Positions 51,669 to 59,614 of a DNA stretch of 64,000 nt are shown piece after piece. The notes under the pieces were generated by a model. The model was not told the DNA's origin. It saw only the letters and a list, made by a program, of their open reading frames with translations, and ran no database searches. Location of the stretch: positions 1 to 64,000 of the forward strand of contig JAAYDE010000135.1 of assembly GCA_012729375.1 (NCBI GenBank), given 5' to 3'. The stretch's first letter is position 1. The number at the start of each line of letters is the position of its first letter. The DNA is from Deltaproteobacteria bacterium (GTDB lineage: Bacteria > Desulfobacterota > Desulfuromonadia > Desulfuromonadales > JAAYDE01). The translations under genes were made by a program, and so were the position numbers.

Positions 51669-52931
51669 ATGAAATTCAACGATCTGTCGTTGCCTGCAGC
51701 GGTCCTTCGCGGCATTGCCGAGGTCGGCTTCGTCGACCTCACCCCGGTTCAGGAGGCGTCCATTCCGCTGGCCTTGTCAGGCAGGGACCTTGCCGTCCAG
51801 GCACAGACCGGCACCGGCAAGACGGCAGCCTTTCTCATCACCCTTTTTACCCGCCTTTTGGCTGCGGAGCGAGAACTGTCCACTAATCCCAGAGCCCTGA
51901 TTCTTGCCCCGACCCGGGAGCTGGTGGCCCAGATCTGCGCGGACGCCAAGGGTTTGGGGGCCTATTGTCCGATCCGCGTGCAGGCCGTTTTCGGTGGCAT
52001 CGATTACCAGGAACAGCGCCAGGCCCTGCAGAAAGGGGTTGATGTCATCGTCGCCACCCCCGGGAGGCTGATCGATTACGCCAAGCAGAGGGTTTTCTCC
52101 CTGCGGCGTATCGAAGCTTTGGTCATCGACGAGGCGGACCGCATGTTCGACATGGGATTCATCAAGGATCTCCGTTACATTCTGCGCCAGCTTCCGTCCT
52201 TCGAAAAGCGTCAGAACATGCTCTTTTCAGCCACCCTCTCGTCACGGGTGATGGAACTGGCCTATGAATTCATGAACGCCCCGGAGAAGGTTGAAATACA
52301 TCCCGAGCAGGTGACTGCCGAGCGCATCGAACAGAATCTCTATCATGTCGGGCGGCGGGAAAAGTTCCCCCTGCTGCTGGGGCTGCTGAAAAAAGAGGCG
52401 CGGGCGGAGCGGGTACTGGTCTTTGTAAATACCAAAGGGGAGGCTGATTTTCTGGGGGAACGTCTGCGCGTCAACGATTTGCGGGCGGCGGTTCTTTCCG
52501 GCGACATCCCACAGAAAAAAAGGCTGCGCCTTCTCGACGATTTCAAGTCGGGCAGGCTTACTTTTCTGGTCGCCACCGATGTTGCTTCCCGGGGTCTCCA
52601 CATCGATGGGGTGACCCATGTCATCAACTACGATTTGCCGCTGGATGCCGAAGACTATGTTCACCGCATCGGCCGCACCGCCCGCGCCGGCGCGGCGGGC
52701 AAGGCCATCAGCTTTGCCGACGAGGAACTGGTTTACCGCCTGCCCGATATCGAAAGTTTCATCGGCCAGAAAATTTCCAGCACCCTGCCGGCGGAAGAAG
52801 ATTTCTGCTGGGATTACAAGCGGAGCGCGCCGCGGAAAAAGGGTGCGCCCGGAGCCAAAGCTCCGGTCAAGGACAATGTGCGCCGCTTGCGCCCCCGCCG
52901 CCGTCCCCTGTCACCGCGCAAAAAAGAATGA
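51669..52931 (+). CDS. DEAD-box RNA helicase (RhlB/RhlE-like)
   Basis: A 420-residue ATP-dependent RNA helicase. Motifs in order: Q motif around FVDLTPVQEASIP, I AQTGTGKT, Ia PTRELVAQ, Ib TPGR, II DEAD in VIDEADRMFDMGF, III SAT, IV LVFVNTK, V ATDVASRGLHID, VI HRIGRTARAG. The C-terminal tail (about 380-420) is very basic (RRLRPRRRPLSPRKKE), suited to RNA binding. The DEADRMFDMGFIKDLRYIL segment is closest to RhlB. Overlaps nothing; convergent with the J-domain gene 9 bp away. Confidence 0.93.
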   Translation: MKFNDLSLPAAVLRGIAEVGFVDLTPVQEASIPLALSGRDLAVQAQTGTGKTAAFLITLFTRLLAAERELSTNPRALILAPTRELVAQICADAKGLGAYCPIRVQAVFGGIDYQEQRQALQKGVDVIVATPGRLIDYAKQRVFSLRRIEALVIDEADRMFDMGFIKDLRYILRQLPSFEKRQNMLFSATLSSRVMELAYEFMNAPEKVEIHPEQVTAERIEQNLYHVGRREKFPLLLGLLKKEARAERVLVFVNTKGEADFLGERLRVNDLRAAVLSGDIPQKKRLRLLDDFKSGRLTFLVATDVASRGLHIDGVTHVINYDLPLDAEDYVHRIGRTARAGAAGKAISFADEELVYRLPDIESFIGQKISSTLPAEEDFCWDYKRSAPRKKGAPGAKAPVKDNVRRLRPRRRPLSPRKKE

Positions 52932-52940
52932 TCCCGGCGC

Positions 52941-53747
52941 CTATTTTTTTACCAGGGAACGTATCCGTTCGGTGAGGCCCCGCAGCCCGCGGGCCAGTTT
53001 CGACATCCACGGCGGGCTGACCTGGACCTTGAGGTACAGGTCACCGGCCTCGCCGCCGCCCTTACCCGGGTCTCCCATCCCCTTGAGGCGTATTTTGCTG
53101 CCGGTAACGACGCCGGCGGGAACGCTCACCACCAGGTGTTTTTTGCGGCCGCCGCAGTAGTAGCGGATTTTGCCGCCCTCTCTGGCCAGGGGATCGGGAA
53201 CCACCAGGGATTCCTCCCGGTCGGCACCCCGCTGGGGAATTTCCACCCCGAAAACCTCCTCTATCCCTTTTTTCAGCACCTTTCCCATGCACCTGTTGAA
53301 GATATTGTTTTTGGCGCCGAAACGTCCCACCGACACTCTTCCCGTGACCCCGTTGCCCTTGAAGATAAAGGTCTGGAAATCCTTGCCGTACATTTCCCGA
53401 AAAATTTCCTCAAAACCGCGCATCCCTGCCATTTTGCTGATTTCTTCAAAGATCTGAAAGATATCGGAGCCGCGGAAGATATCCTGATCCGAGTGGCTCT
53501 GGCGGTAACGGAAGGGGGCCTCTTCGCCGTGGGCACGGCGCAGCAGGTCGTACTCCTCCCTTTTTCGGGGATCGGAAAGGATCGCGTAGGCCTCGTTGAT
53601 CTCCTTCATCCGGGCCGCGGCTCGGGGGTCGTTGAGGTTGCGGTCGGGATGGTAATGAAGGGCCAGTTTGCGGTAGGCGTCCTTGATTCCCTTGGCGTTG
53701 GCCTGGCGGTCGATGCCGAGAACCTGATAATAATCCTGGCGCGGCAT
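52941..53747 (-). CDS. J-domain co-chaperone, atypical
   Basis: A 268-residue protein from MPRQDYYQVLGIDRQANAKG. The J-domain (residues 3-68) keeps the HPD motif (LALHYHPDRNLND), so it should stimulate an Hsp70. There is no zinc-finger region, and only one C-terminal substrate domain is visible (VVSVPAGVVTGSKIRLKGMGDPG, GDLYLKVQVSPP, about 195-250), unlike CbpA or DnaJ with two. The middle (about 85-190) is unfamiliar. The tail is basic (RGLTERIRSLVKK). The start follows GGGGAAGAAAG. A longer in-frame ORF start at 53903 was rejected as the extra residues are not conserved-looking. Confidence 0.85.
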   Translation of the reverse strand: MPRQDYYQVLGIDRQANAKGIKDAYRKLALHYHPDRNLNDPRAAARMKEINEAYAILSDPRKREEYDLLRRAHGEEAPFRYRQSHSDQDIFRGSDIFQIFEEISKMAGMRGFEEIFREMYGKDFQTFIFKGNGVTGRVSVGRFGAKNNIFNRCMGKVLKKGIEEVFGVEIPQRGADREESLVVPDPLAREGGKIRYYCGGRKKHLVVSVPAGVVTGSKIRLKGMGDPGKGGGEAGDLYLKVQVSPPWMSKLARGLRGLTERIRSLVKK

Positions 53748-53965
53748 TTCTTTCTTCCCCGGGGAACGATTGGGAACGGTGGGGCGGGATCGAGCCGCCC
53801 CGGATTCGCCTTGGAGGATATCACAGGTTGCCAAGGGGGCGGGATGAAAACTTTTGCGGCCGAGTCGGGTGCCGGGGCCGGTATTTTTTTGGCACCATTT
53901 CAAAACGGTTGTGCTATGTTCAGCAAATAAATTTTTAACCCCAGTTGTCGGAGGTCGTTGTCATC

Positions 53966-55036
53966 ATGGAAATCCTGGTACAAAAAGTGGCAGATTCGGC
54001 AAAAAAATCCCCTATCGCCGACGAGTCCCAGCTCGCCTTCGGTCGTCAGTTTACCGATCACATGTTTGTCATGGACTACGACGCCGGGCGGAATTGGCAC
54101 TCGGCCCGCATCGTTCCCTACGGTCCTTTCAGCATGGATCCGGCGGCGCTGGTGTTTCACTACGCCCAGGAGATTTTCGAGGGGCTCAAGGCCTTTCGGC
54201 GGCCGGACGGCAGCATCGCCCTGTTCCGCCCCAAGGACAACATCACCCGCTTCAACCACAGCGCCGAACGTCTCTGCATGCCCCAGGTGGATGAGGCCTT
54301 TTTCTTCGACGCGCTCAAAAAGCTGGTGCGCATGGAGGCCGACTGGGTGCCGAAAAGCATCGGCACCAGTCTTTATATCCGCCCCACGATGATCGCCAAC
54401 GAGGCGGTGCTCGGGGTGAAACCCTCCGCGAAATATCTCTGCTACATCATTCTTTCCCCCGTGGGGGCCTACTATAAGGGCGGCTTCAAGCCGGTCAGCA
54501 TCTGGATCTCCGACAAGTACGTGCGCGCCGCCCCCGGCGGCACCGGCGAAGCCAAGACAGGCGGCAACTACGCCGCCAGTCTCTATGCTTCGGTCGAGGC
54601 GGCCAAGGCCGGTTGCGACCAGGTGCTGTGGCTGGACGCCATCCAGCGCAAATATGTCGAAGAAGTCGGCAGCATGAATATGCTTTTCGTTTATGACGGC
54701 AAAGTGGTGACCTCGCCGCTGGACGGCACTATCCTCGACGGGATCACCCGCCGCTCGATTCTGGCTCTGGTCAAGGAAATGGGGATCGAGGTGGAGGAAC
54801 GGGCCCTGTCGGTGGGGGAGGTCATGGACGGCGCCGAAAACGGCCGCCTCCAGGAAGCCTTCGGTACGGGGACGGCCTGCGTGGTTTCCCCCGTCGGCCA
54901 GTTTACCTATGGTGAGCGCACCGTCACGTTGGGGAACGGGCGGATGGGTGAATTGACCGCCAAGCTTTACGATACCCTGACCGGAATCCAGTACGGCCGG
55001 CTGCCGGACCACCACGGCTGGGTGGAGATCCTGTAA
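53966..55036 (+). CDS. ilvE: Branched-chain amino acid aminotransferase
   Basis: A 356-residue PLP-dependent class IV aminotransferase interconverting leucine, isoleucine and valine with their 2-oxo acids. Motifs: FGRQFTDHMFVMDYDAG, IVPYGPFSMDPAALVFHYAQEIFEGLKAFR, TSLYIRPTMIANE, GGNYAASLYASVEAAKAGCDQVLWLDAIQRKYVEEVGSMN, and FGTGTACVVSPVG, characteristic of the long IlvE type. GGAGG lies 11 bp before the ATG at 53966; the ORF opens 21 bp earlier with TTG. Monocistronic, ended by a strong terminator. Confidence 0.95.
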   Translation: MEILVQKVADSAKKSPIADESQLAFGRQFTDHMFVMDYDAGRNWHSARIVPYGPFSMDPAALVFHYAQEIFEGLKAFRRPDGSIALFRPKDNITRFNHSAERLCMPQVDEAFFFDALKKLVRMEADWVPKSIGTSLYIRPTMIANEAVLGVKPSAKYLCYIILSPVGAYYKGGFKPVSIWISDKYVRAAPGGTGEAKTGGNYAASLYASVEAAKAGCDQVLWLDAIQRKYVEEVGSMNMLFVYDGKVVTSPLDGTILDGITRRSILALVKEMGIEVEERALSVGEVMDGAENGRLQEAFGTGTACVVSPVGQFTYGERTVTLGNGRMGELTAKLYDTLTGIQYGRLPDHHGWVEIL

Positions 55037-55076
55037 CCCGGCTTGCCCCCCTGACGGGGTTCGAAAAAACCATTCC

Positions 55077-55111
55077 AAAAAGGCGGTTCCCATGACGGGC
55101 CGCCTTTTTTT
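55077..55111 (+). terminator. Rho-independent terminator of ilvE
   Basis: AAAAAGGCGG, loop, CCGCCTTTTTTT with a 10-bp stem 40 bp after the ilvE stop. Confidence 0.88.
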
Positions 55112-55144
55112 GTTCCCGCCGGATGTTTCTTTTGCTGGCAGAAG

Positions 55145-55161
55145 TGCCTTAAAAATAGGCA
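55145..55161 (+). promoter_or_regulatory. Candidate enhancer site upstream of amtB
   Basis: TGCCTTAAAAATAGGCA, a perfect 5-bp-arm palindrome with a 7-bp A+T-rich core, centred about 98 bp upstream of the predicted sigma54 start. It only partly resembles NtrC sites (TGCAC-type arms). Confidence 0.4.
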
Positions 55162-55224
55162 AATATATTTTTCCAATCTCTGGTGAAAAATATTAAGTTT
55201 TTGTTTTTATTACAAAATATGTGA

Positions 55225-55240
55225 TGGAACGGAGATTGCT
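55225..55240 (+). promoter_or_regulatory. Sigma54 promoter of amtB
   Basis: TGGAACGGAGATTGCT has GG and GC exactly 10 bp apart (TGG at -24, TTGCT at -12), 57 bp upstream of the amtB ATG. Nitrogen control through NtrC and sigma54 is the usual pattern for amtB. Confidence 0.8.
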
Positions 55241-55296
55241 GTGGACCTCCTCAAATATGTCCACCAAGCGGATGACTTATTAATGGAGGTGTCCAG

Positions 55297-56586
55297 ATGA
55301 GAGGTGTGTTTGCGCGGAAAACAAGGCTGATGTTTTTGCTGGGGGTTTGGGGAATTTCTTCCCTGGCGGTGCCGGTCTGGGGCGCGGAGGGTCCCGATGC
55401 CGGCGACACCGCCTGGCTGCTGATCAGTACCGCCCTGGTATTTGTCATGCTGCCGGGGCTGGCCTTCTTTTACGGAGGCATGGTGCGTTCCAAAAACGTC
55501 CTCTCTTCCTGTTTGCACAGCTTTGCTGCGCTGGCCATTATCGGCGTCCAGTGGGTGGTGTTTGGCTATTCCCTTTGCTTCGGCGGCGCCGGCCGGTTCA
55601 TCGGCGGCCTGGACCACCTTCTGCTCAGCGGCATCACCCCGGAAACCCTGACCGGAACGGTTCCGACCTATGTGTTCGTCATGTTTCAGGGGATGTTCGC
55701 CATCATCACTCCGGCGCTCATCTCCGGGGCCCTGGCGGAACGGATGAAATTCTCCACCTATTGCGTCTTTATCTTTCTGTGGGCTACCCTGGTTTACGAT
55801 CCGATCTGCCATTGGGTCTGGGGGGAAGGCGGCTGGCTTCTGGAAATGGGCGCTCTCGATTTCGCCGGTGGCACCGTGGTTCATCTTTCCTCGGGGATTT
55901 CCGCGCTAATCCTGGCTTTTTTCCTGGGCAAAAGAAAAGGTTATCCCCAGGAGCGGATGATGCCCCACAACCTGACCCTGACCCTGCTTGGCGCCGGCCT
56001 TCTCTGGTTCGGCTGGTTTGGATTCAATGCCGGCAGCGCTCTGACCGCCGGCGGTGGAGCGGCTCTGGCCTTCGCCACGACCCAGACGGCGGCCGCCTCC
56101 GGGGCCTTGAGCTGGATGCTGGTTGAGTGGCTGCATGCCGGCAAGCCCAGCGCCCTCGGCGTTGCCTCCGGGATCGTTGCCGGTCTGGTGGTGATCACCC
56201 CGGCGGCGGGTTTCGTAACTCCGGCCGCGGCTCTGATCATGGGTCTTGCCGCCGGGGCGGTCTGTTATTTTGCCGTGCTGATGAAGCACAAATTCGGTTA
56301 CGACGACTCCCTCGATGCCTTTGGCGTCCATGGCGTCGGCGGGGCCTTCGGGGCTCTGGCCACAGGAGTTTTCGCCAGTGTCGGAGCCACCGGCCTGCTG
56401 CTGGGAAACCTCCATCAGCTGTGGGTGCAGTTCATCGGCGTGGCCGTTGCCGGGACCTACGCCGTGGTGGTTACCCTAATGATTCTAAAGCTGCTCAAAG
56501 TGACCATGGGGTTGCGGGTTAGCGAGGAGGAGGAGATGGTCGGCCTCGACAAGACCGTCCATTCCGAGTCCGGTTACAATCTGTAA
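55297..56586 (+). CDS. amtB: Ammonium transporter AmtB
   Basis: A 429-residue trimeric ammonium channel. Signal-like N-terminus (about 8-30), then eleven helices. Signatures: AFFYGGMVRSKNVLSS, GVQWVVFGYSL, FQGMFAIITPALISGALAERMKFSTY, DFAGGTVVHLSSGISALI (gating/pore His), GWFGFNAGSAL, DDSLDAFGVHGVGGAFGALATGVF (second pore His). Ribosome-binding site GGAGG before the ATG. No glnK gene is adjacent. A sigma54 promoter precedes it, consistent with expression under nitrogen limitation. Confidence 0.96.
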   Translation: MRGVFARKTRLMFLLGVWGISSLAVPVWGAEGPDAGDTAWLLISTALVFVMLPGLAFFYGGMVRSKNVLSSCLHSFAALAIIGVQWVVFGYSLCFGGAGRFIGGLDHLLLSGITPETLTGTVPTYVFVMFQGMFAIITPALISGALAERMKFSTYCVFIFLWATLVYDPICHWVWGEGGWLLEMGALDFAGGTVVHLSSGISALILAFFLGKRKGYPQERMMPHNLTLTLLGAGLLWFGWFGFNAGSALTAGGGAALAFATTQTAAASGALSWMLVEWLHAGKPSALGVASGIVAGLVVITPAAGFVTPAAALIMGLAAGAVCYFAVLMKHKFGYDDSLDAFGVHGVGGAFGALATGVFASVGATGLLLGNLHQLWVQFIGVAVAGTYAVVVTLMILKLLKVTMGLRVSEEEEMVGLDKTVHSESGYNL

Positions 56587-56666
56587 ACGGCAAAAAAATA
56601 CCTGCAAAAAATGTGAGTATAAATTCTAAATAAAAGTGAGTAAAAATACTTTATCATTATCGAATG

Positions 56667-56698
56667 GCCGTCGGAGGAATGTTTCCGACGGCTTTTTT
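56667..56698 (+). terminator. Rho-independent terminator of amtB
   Basis: GCCGTCGGA and TCCGACGGC around an 8-nt loop, then six T, 81 bp after the amtB stop. Confidence 0.9.
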
Positions 56699-56851
56699 AT
56701 CCATTTAAAAACAATATGTTGCAGGTTTTTAAAAAAAATTCCGGAGGCATGGAAAAGGCATGGTTTTTGAGATATGTATTCATTGTCCACCCGGCCTTCA
56801 TCGAAAAAGAAACCTGGTCAAAAGGCCGCAACCAGAGGGGAGGTTTGCAGA

Positions 56852-57958
56852 ATGTGTCGCATCGGAGCCATTAAAAGTAGGCATTTCATCCATCCCAGCC
56901 GGATGTTTCTGCTCATGCAATCCCAGCAAAAGGGGCATGACAATTCGGGATTCGCCATGGTCATGCAGGATCTGGGGGGGATATTCGAAGGCTACAAGCA
57001 GTTGCCGACCCTTTCCCTGGCCTGCACCGACGAGGGATTGAAAATCGCCGAAGATACCCTGCGTAACGCCGGTTTTCAGACGGTACTCAAATGGGTGCCG
57101 GAAACGGAGAGCCGTCCTGGGCTGGAAATCCAGACCATGCCTCTCTATGTTTTCGAAACCTTTTCTTATCCCCGGGAATACCGCAACGCCGGTCAGGCGG
57201 AAAAGGAAGAGCTGCTGGTCGATATGCGCCTCAAACTGCGCTCCACCCTGGAGGCTGGGGAACAGGGCTTCGTCTACTCCTTCTGGCCCGATCTCCTCAC
57301 CCTCAAGGAAATCGGCAACCCGCGGGACATCGCCGCCTATTTCGGCCTCTGGAAGGAGGATGTGCGCTTTACCGCGCGCATCATCACCGCCCAATGCCGT
57401 CAGAACACCAATTACGACATCGTCCGCTACGCGGCCCATCCCTTCTTTCTGCAGGGATATACGGTGCTCGCCAACGGTGAAAACACCTTCTACCAGAAGA
57501 ATGTCGAATGCCAGCGCAAGCTCCATCGCGGCTACATCGGCTTTGAGTCCGATTCCCAATGTTTTCTGTACACCCTCCACTATATTCACCACGAGCTGAA
57601 GTGGCCTCTGAACTATTACAAGCATGTCATCACCCCGCTGCCTTTCGAGGAGATCGACAAGCGCCCGGAAAAGGAGTTTCTCCTGGCCGTGCGCCAATCG
57701 CTGGCCCATCTCGAGATCAACGGTCCCAACACCATCATCGGGGTGTTGCCCGACGGCACCCTCTTTACCTGCTGTGACGCCAAAAAACTTCGGCCCGTGG
57801 TGGTTGGCCGCCAGGACGACATGGTGGTTGTCTCTTCCGAGGTGTGCGGCGTCAACGAGGTTCTTCCAGGGCGGAACTGGGCTGAGGATGTCTATCCGGG
57901 AGAGCGGGAAACGGTGGTCGTCAACAACAGACTGGAGATTCAGCGATGGAAACAATAA
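56852..57958 (+). CDS. Glutamate synthase, glutaminase (class II GATase) subunit
   Basis: A 368-residue class II glutamine amidotransferase subunit of an archaeal-type, split glutamate synthase; it hydrolyses glutamine and passes ammonia to the FMN subunit. MCRIGAIKSRHF places Cys2 as the N-terminal nucleophile after Met removal, which fixes the start at 56852; GGGGAGG lies 9 bp upstream. Longer ORF starts would bury the Cys. Further signs: GHDNSGFAMVMQD and ITAQCRQNTNYDIVRYAAHPF, IGVLPDGTLFTCCDAKKLRP. First of three genes; its stop overlaps the next start by 13 bp. Confidence 0.88.
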   Translation: MCRIGAIKSRHFIHPSRMFLLMQSQQKGHDNSGFAMVMQDLGGIFEGYKQLPTLSLACTDEGLKIAEDTLRNAGFQTVLKWVPETESRPGLEIQTMPLYVFETFSYPREYRNAGQAEKEELLVDMRLKLRSTLEAGEQGFVYSFWPDLLTLKEIGNPRDIAAYFGLWKEDVRFTARIITAQCRQNTNYDIVRYAAHPFFLQGYTVLANGENTFYQKNVECQRKLHRGYIGFESDSQCFLYTLHYIHHELKWPLNYYKHVITPLPFEEIDKRPEKEFLLAVRQSLAHLEINGPNTIIGVLPDGTLFTCCDAKKLRPVVVGRQDDMVVVSSEVCGVNEVLPGRNWAEDVYPGERETVVVNNRLEIQRWKQ

Positions 57959-59589
57959 AAGCCCAGAACGTCACCGCCAACGATCTGCAATGGCGGATCC
58001 GCTACGACGCCCAGCGCTGCACCCTGTGCGGCTCCTGTGTGGCGGCCTGCTCCTTCCGCGCCATTGAGGTCAAGGTGGAGAGACGGCGCATGGTCTTTTC
58101 CGAAGGGGATTTTCCCGAACCGAAAAGCCGGTTTTCGGCGGTTCCGGTGATCGGGCAGGTGGCGTCGGTGCAGAACTACTGCCGGGGCTGCGGCATCTGC
58201 GAAAAGGTCTGCCCCAATGACGCCATCGCGCCGGAACGGAATGCCGACAACCGGTTTCCGGTGGTTACTCGTTCCCTCATGGGGGATTCGATCAAGCGGG
58301 GCGGGCGCAAGAACCTCGGCGGTTTTCAGCGGGCTCTGGACCGCATCCGCATCGGCCGCATCTCGCAGATGACCGACCCGAGTCTCGACGCCGAGCGGCA
58401 TACCTTCGACGTTCTCGCTCCCTTCGGCCGCATCCTGCCCGCTGGCAAACTCCCCTTTACCATCGGCGAGGACGGAGTGCCTCTGAAAACCGATTTCACG
58501 CCGCCGGTGCACTGGATCTATCCTATTCTCATCGGCGACATGTCGATCGGCGCTTTGTCGTGGCGGATGTGGGAAGCCATCGCCATGGCCGTGGCCTATC
58601 TCAACGAAGAGTGCGGCCTGCCGGTACGTTTCTGCTCGGGAGAAGGAGGGGTTCCGGAGCGACTTCTTAAAAACCGGTTTCTCAAATACATGATCCTGCA
58701 GATTGCTTCGGGGCATTTCGGCTGGAACCGGATCATCAAGGCAATGCCGGAGATGACCGAAGACCCCGCCGGTATCCTGATCAAGATCGGCCAGGGGGCC
58801 AAGCCGGGGGACGGCGGCCTGCTGCTGGCGACCAAGGTGGCCCGGCACATCCAGGCCATCCGCGGAGTGCCCAAGGCCGATCTGCTCTCTCCGCCAAACC
58901 ATCAGGGCCTCTATTCCATCGAGGAGAGTGTCCAGAAGATGTTTTTGTCCATGAATGCCGCTTTCAAGTTCCGCGTTCCCGTGGCCATCAAGGTGGCGGC
59001 CAGTTCCACATCGGTATCGGTTTTCAACAACCTGGTCCGTGATCCCTACAACATCGTTGGCGGTTTTTTCCTTGACGGTATCGACGGCGGCACCGGGGCG
59101 GCCCATGAGGTTTCCCTCGACCATACCGGCCATCCCATCCTCAGCAAATTGCGCGACTGCTACCTGGCAGCGGTGGGGCAGGGGCGCCAGGGACAGATTC
59201 CCCTCTGGGCCGGCGGCGGTTTCGGCAAGACCGGGGATCTGGCGGCCGACGCCTTCAAGGCTGTCTGCCTGGGTGCCAACGGCATCTTTACCGGTAAGCT
59301 GATTCTGCAGATGGCGGGCTGCGTGGGCAATGAAAACGGCCGCTGCAACGCCTGTAACACCGGTCTCTGCCCGGTCGGCATCACCACTCAGGAGGCGGCG
59401 TTGGTGCATCGCCTCAATCCCGAAATGGTGGCCCAGAACATCGTCAACTATTTTTTGGCCGTGGACAAGGAACTGCGCAAACTGATGGCGCCCATCGGCA
59501 ACTCTTCTCTGCCGGTAGGCCGCTCCGACGCGCTGGTAGCGATTGACAAAGACATCGCCGACCGTCTGAAAATCCCTTACGCTTGTTAA
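57946..59589 (+). CDS. Glutamate synthase, FMN-binding subunit with ferredoxin head
   Basis: A 547-residue core subunit of the archaeal-type enzyme that makes glutamate from 2-oxoglutarate and ammonia. N-terminal two-cluster ferredoxin domain (CTLCGSCVAACSFRAI about 25-40; CRGCGICEKVCPNDAI about 77-92), then the FMN-binding TIM barrel (about 130-510): GAKPGDGGLLLATKV, DGIDGGTGAAHEVSLDHTG, AGGGFGKTGDLAADAFKAVCLGAN, and the 3Fe-4S motif CVGNENGRCNACNTGLCPVG. No glutaminase or GXGXG domain here; they are encoded separately. Confidence 0.93.
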   Translation: METIKAQNVTANDLQWRIRYDAQRCTLCGSCVAACSFRAIEVKVERRRMVFSEGDFPEPKSRFSAVPVIGQVASVQNYCRGCGICEKVCPNDAIAPERNADNRFPVVTRSLMGDSIKRGGRKNLGGFQRALDRIRIGRISQMTDPSLDAERHTFDVLAPFGRILPAGKLPFTIGEDGVPLKTDFTPPVHWIYPILIGDMSIGALSWRMWEAIAMAVAYLNEECGLPVRFCSGEGGVPERLLKNRFLKYMILQIASGHFGWNRIIKAMPEMTEDPAGILIKIGQGAKPGDGGLLLATKVARHIQAIRGVPKADLLSPPNHQGLYSIEESVQKMFLSMNAAFKFRVPVAIKVAASSTSVSVFNNLVRDPYNIVGGFFLDGIDGGTGAAHEVSLDHTGHPILSKLRDCYLAAVGQGRQGQIPLWAGGGFGKTGDLAADAFKAVCLGANGIFTGKLILQMAGCVGNENGRCNACNTGLCPVGITTQEAALVHRLNPEMVAQNIVNYFLAVDKELRKLMAPIGNSSLPVGRSDALVAIDKDIADRLKIPYAC

Positions 59590-59614
59590 ACCGGTTGGTT
59601 AAGGAGAATGGTCC

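Noticed and set aside
55241..55300. Short GTG ORF overlapping the amtB start
   Set aside because: It begins only two bases after the sigma54 -12 element, before the expected start of transcription.
56749..56874. 41-codon ORF ahead of the glutaminase gene as a leader peptide
   Set aside because: Its GGAGG is only one base from the ATG, too close to work, and no regulatory codon run is present.
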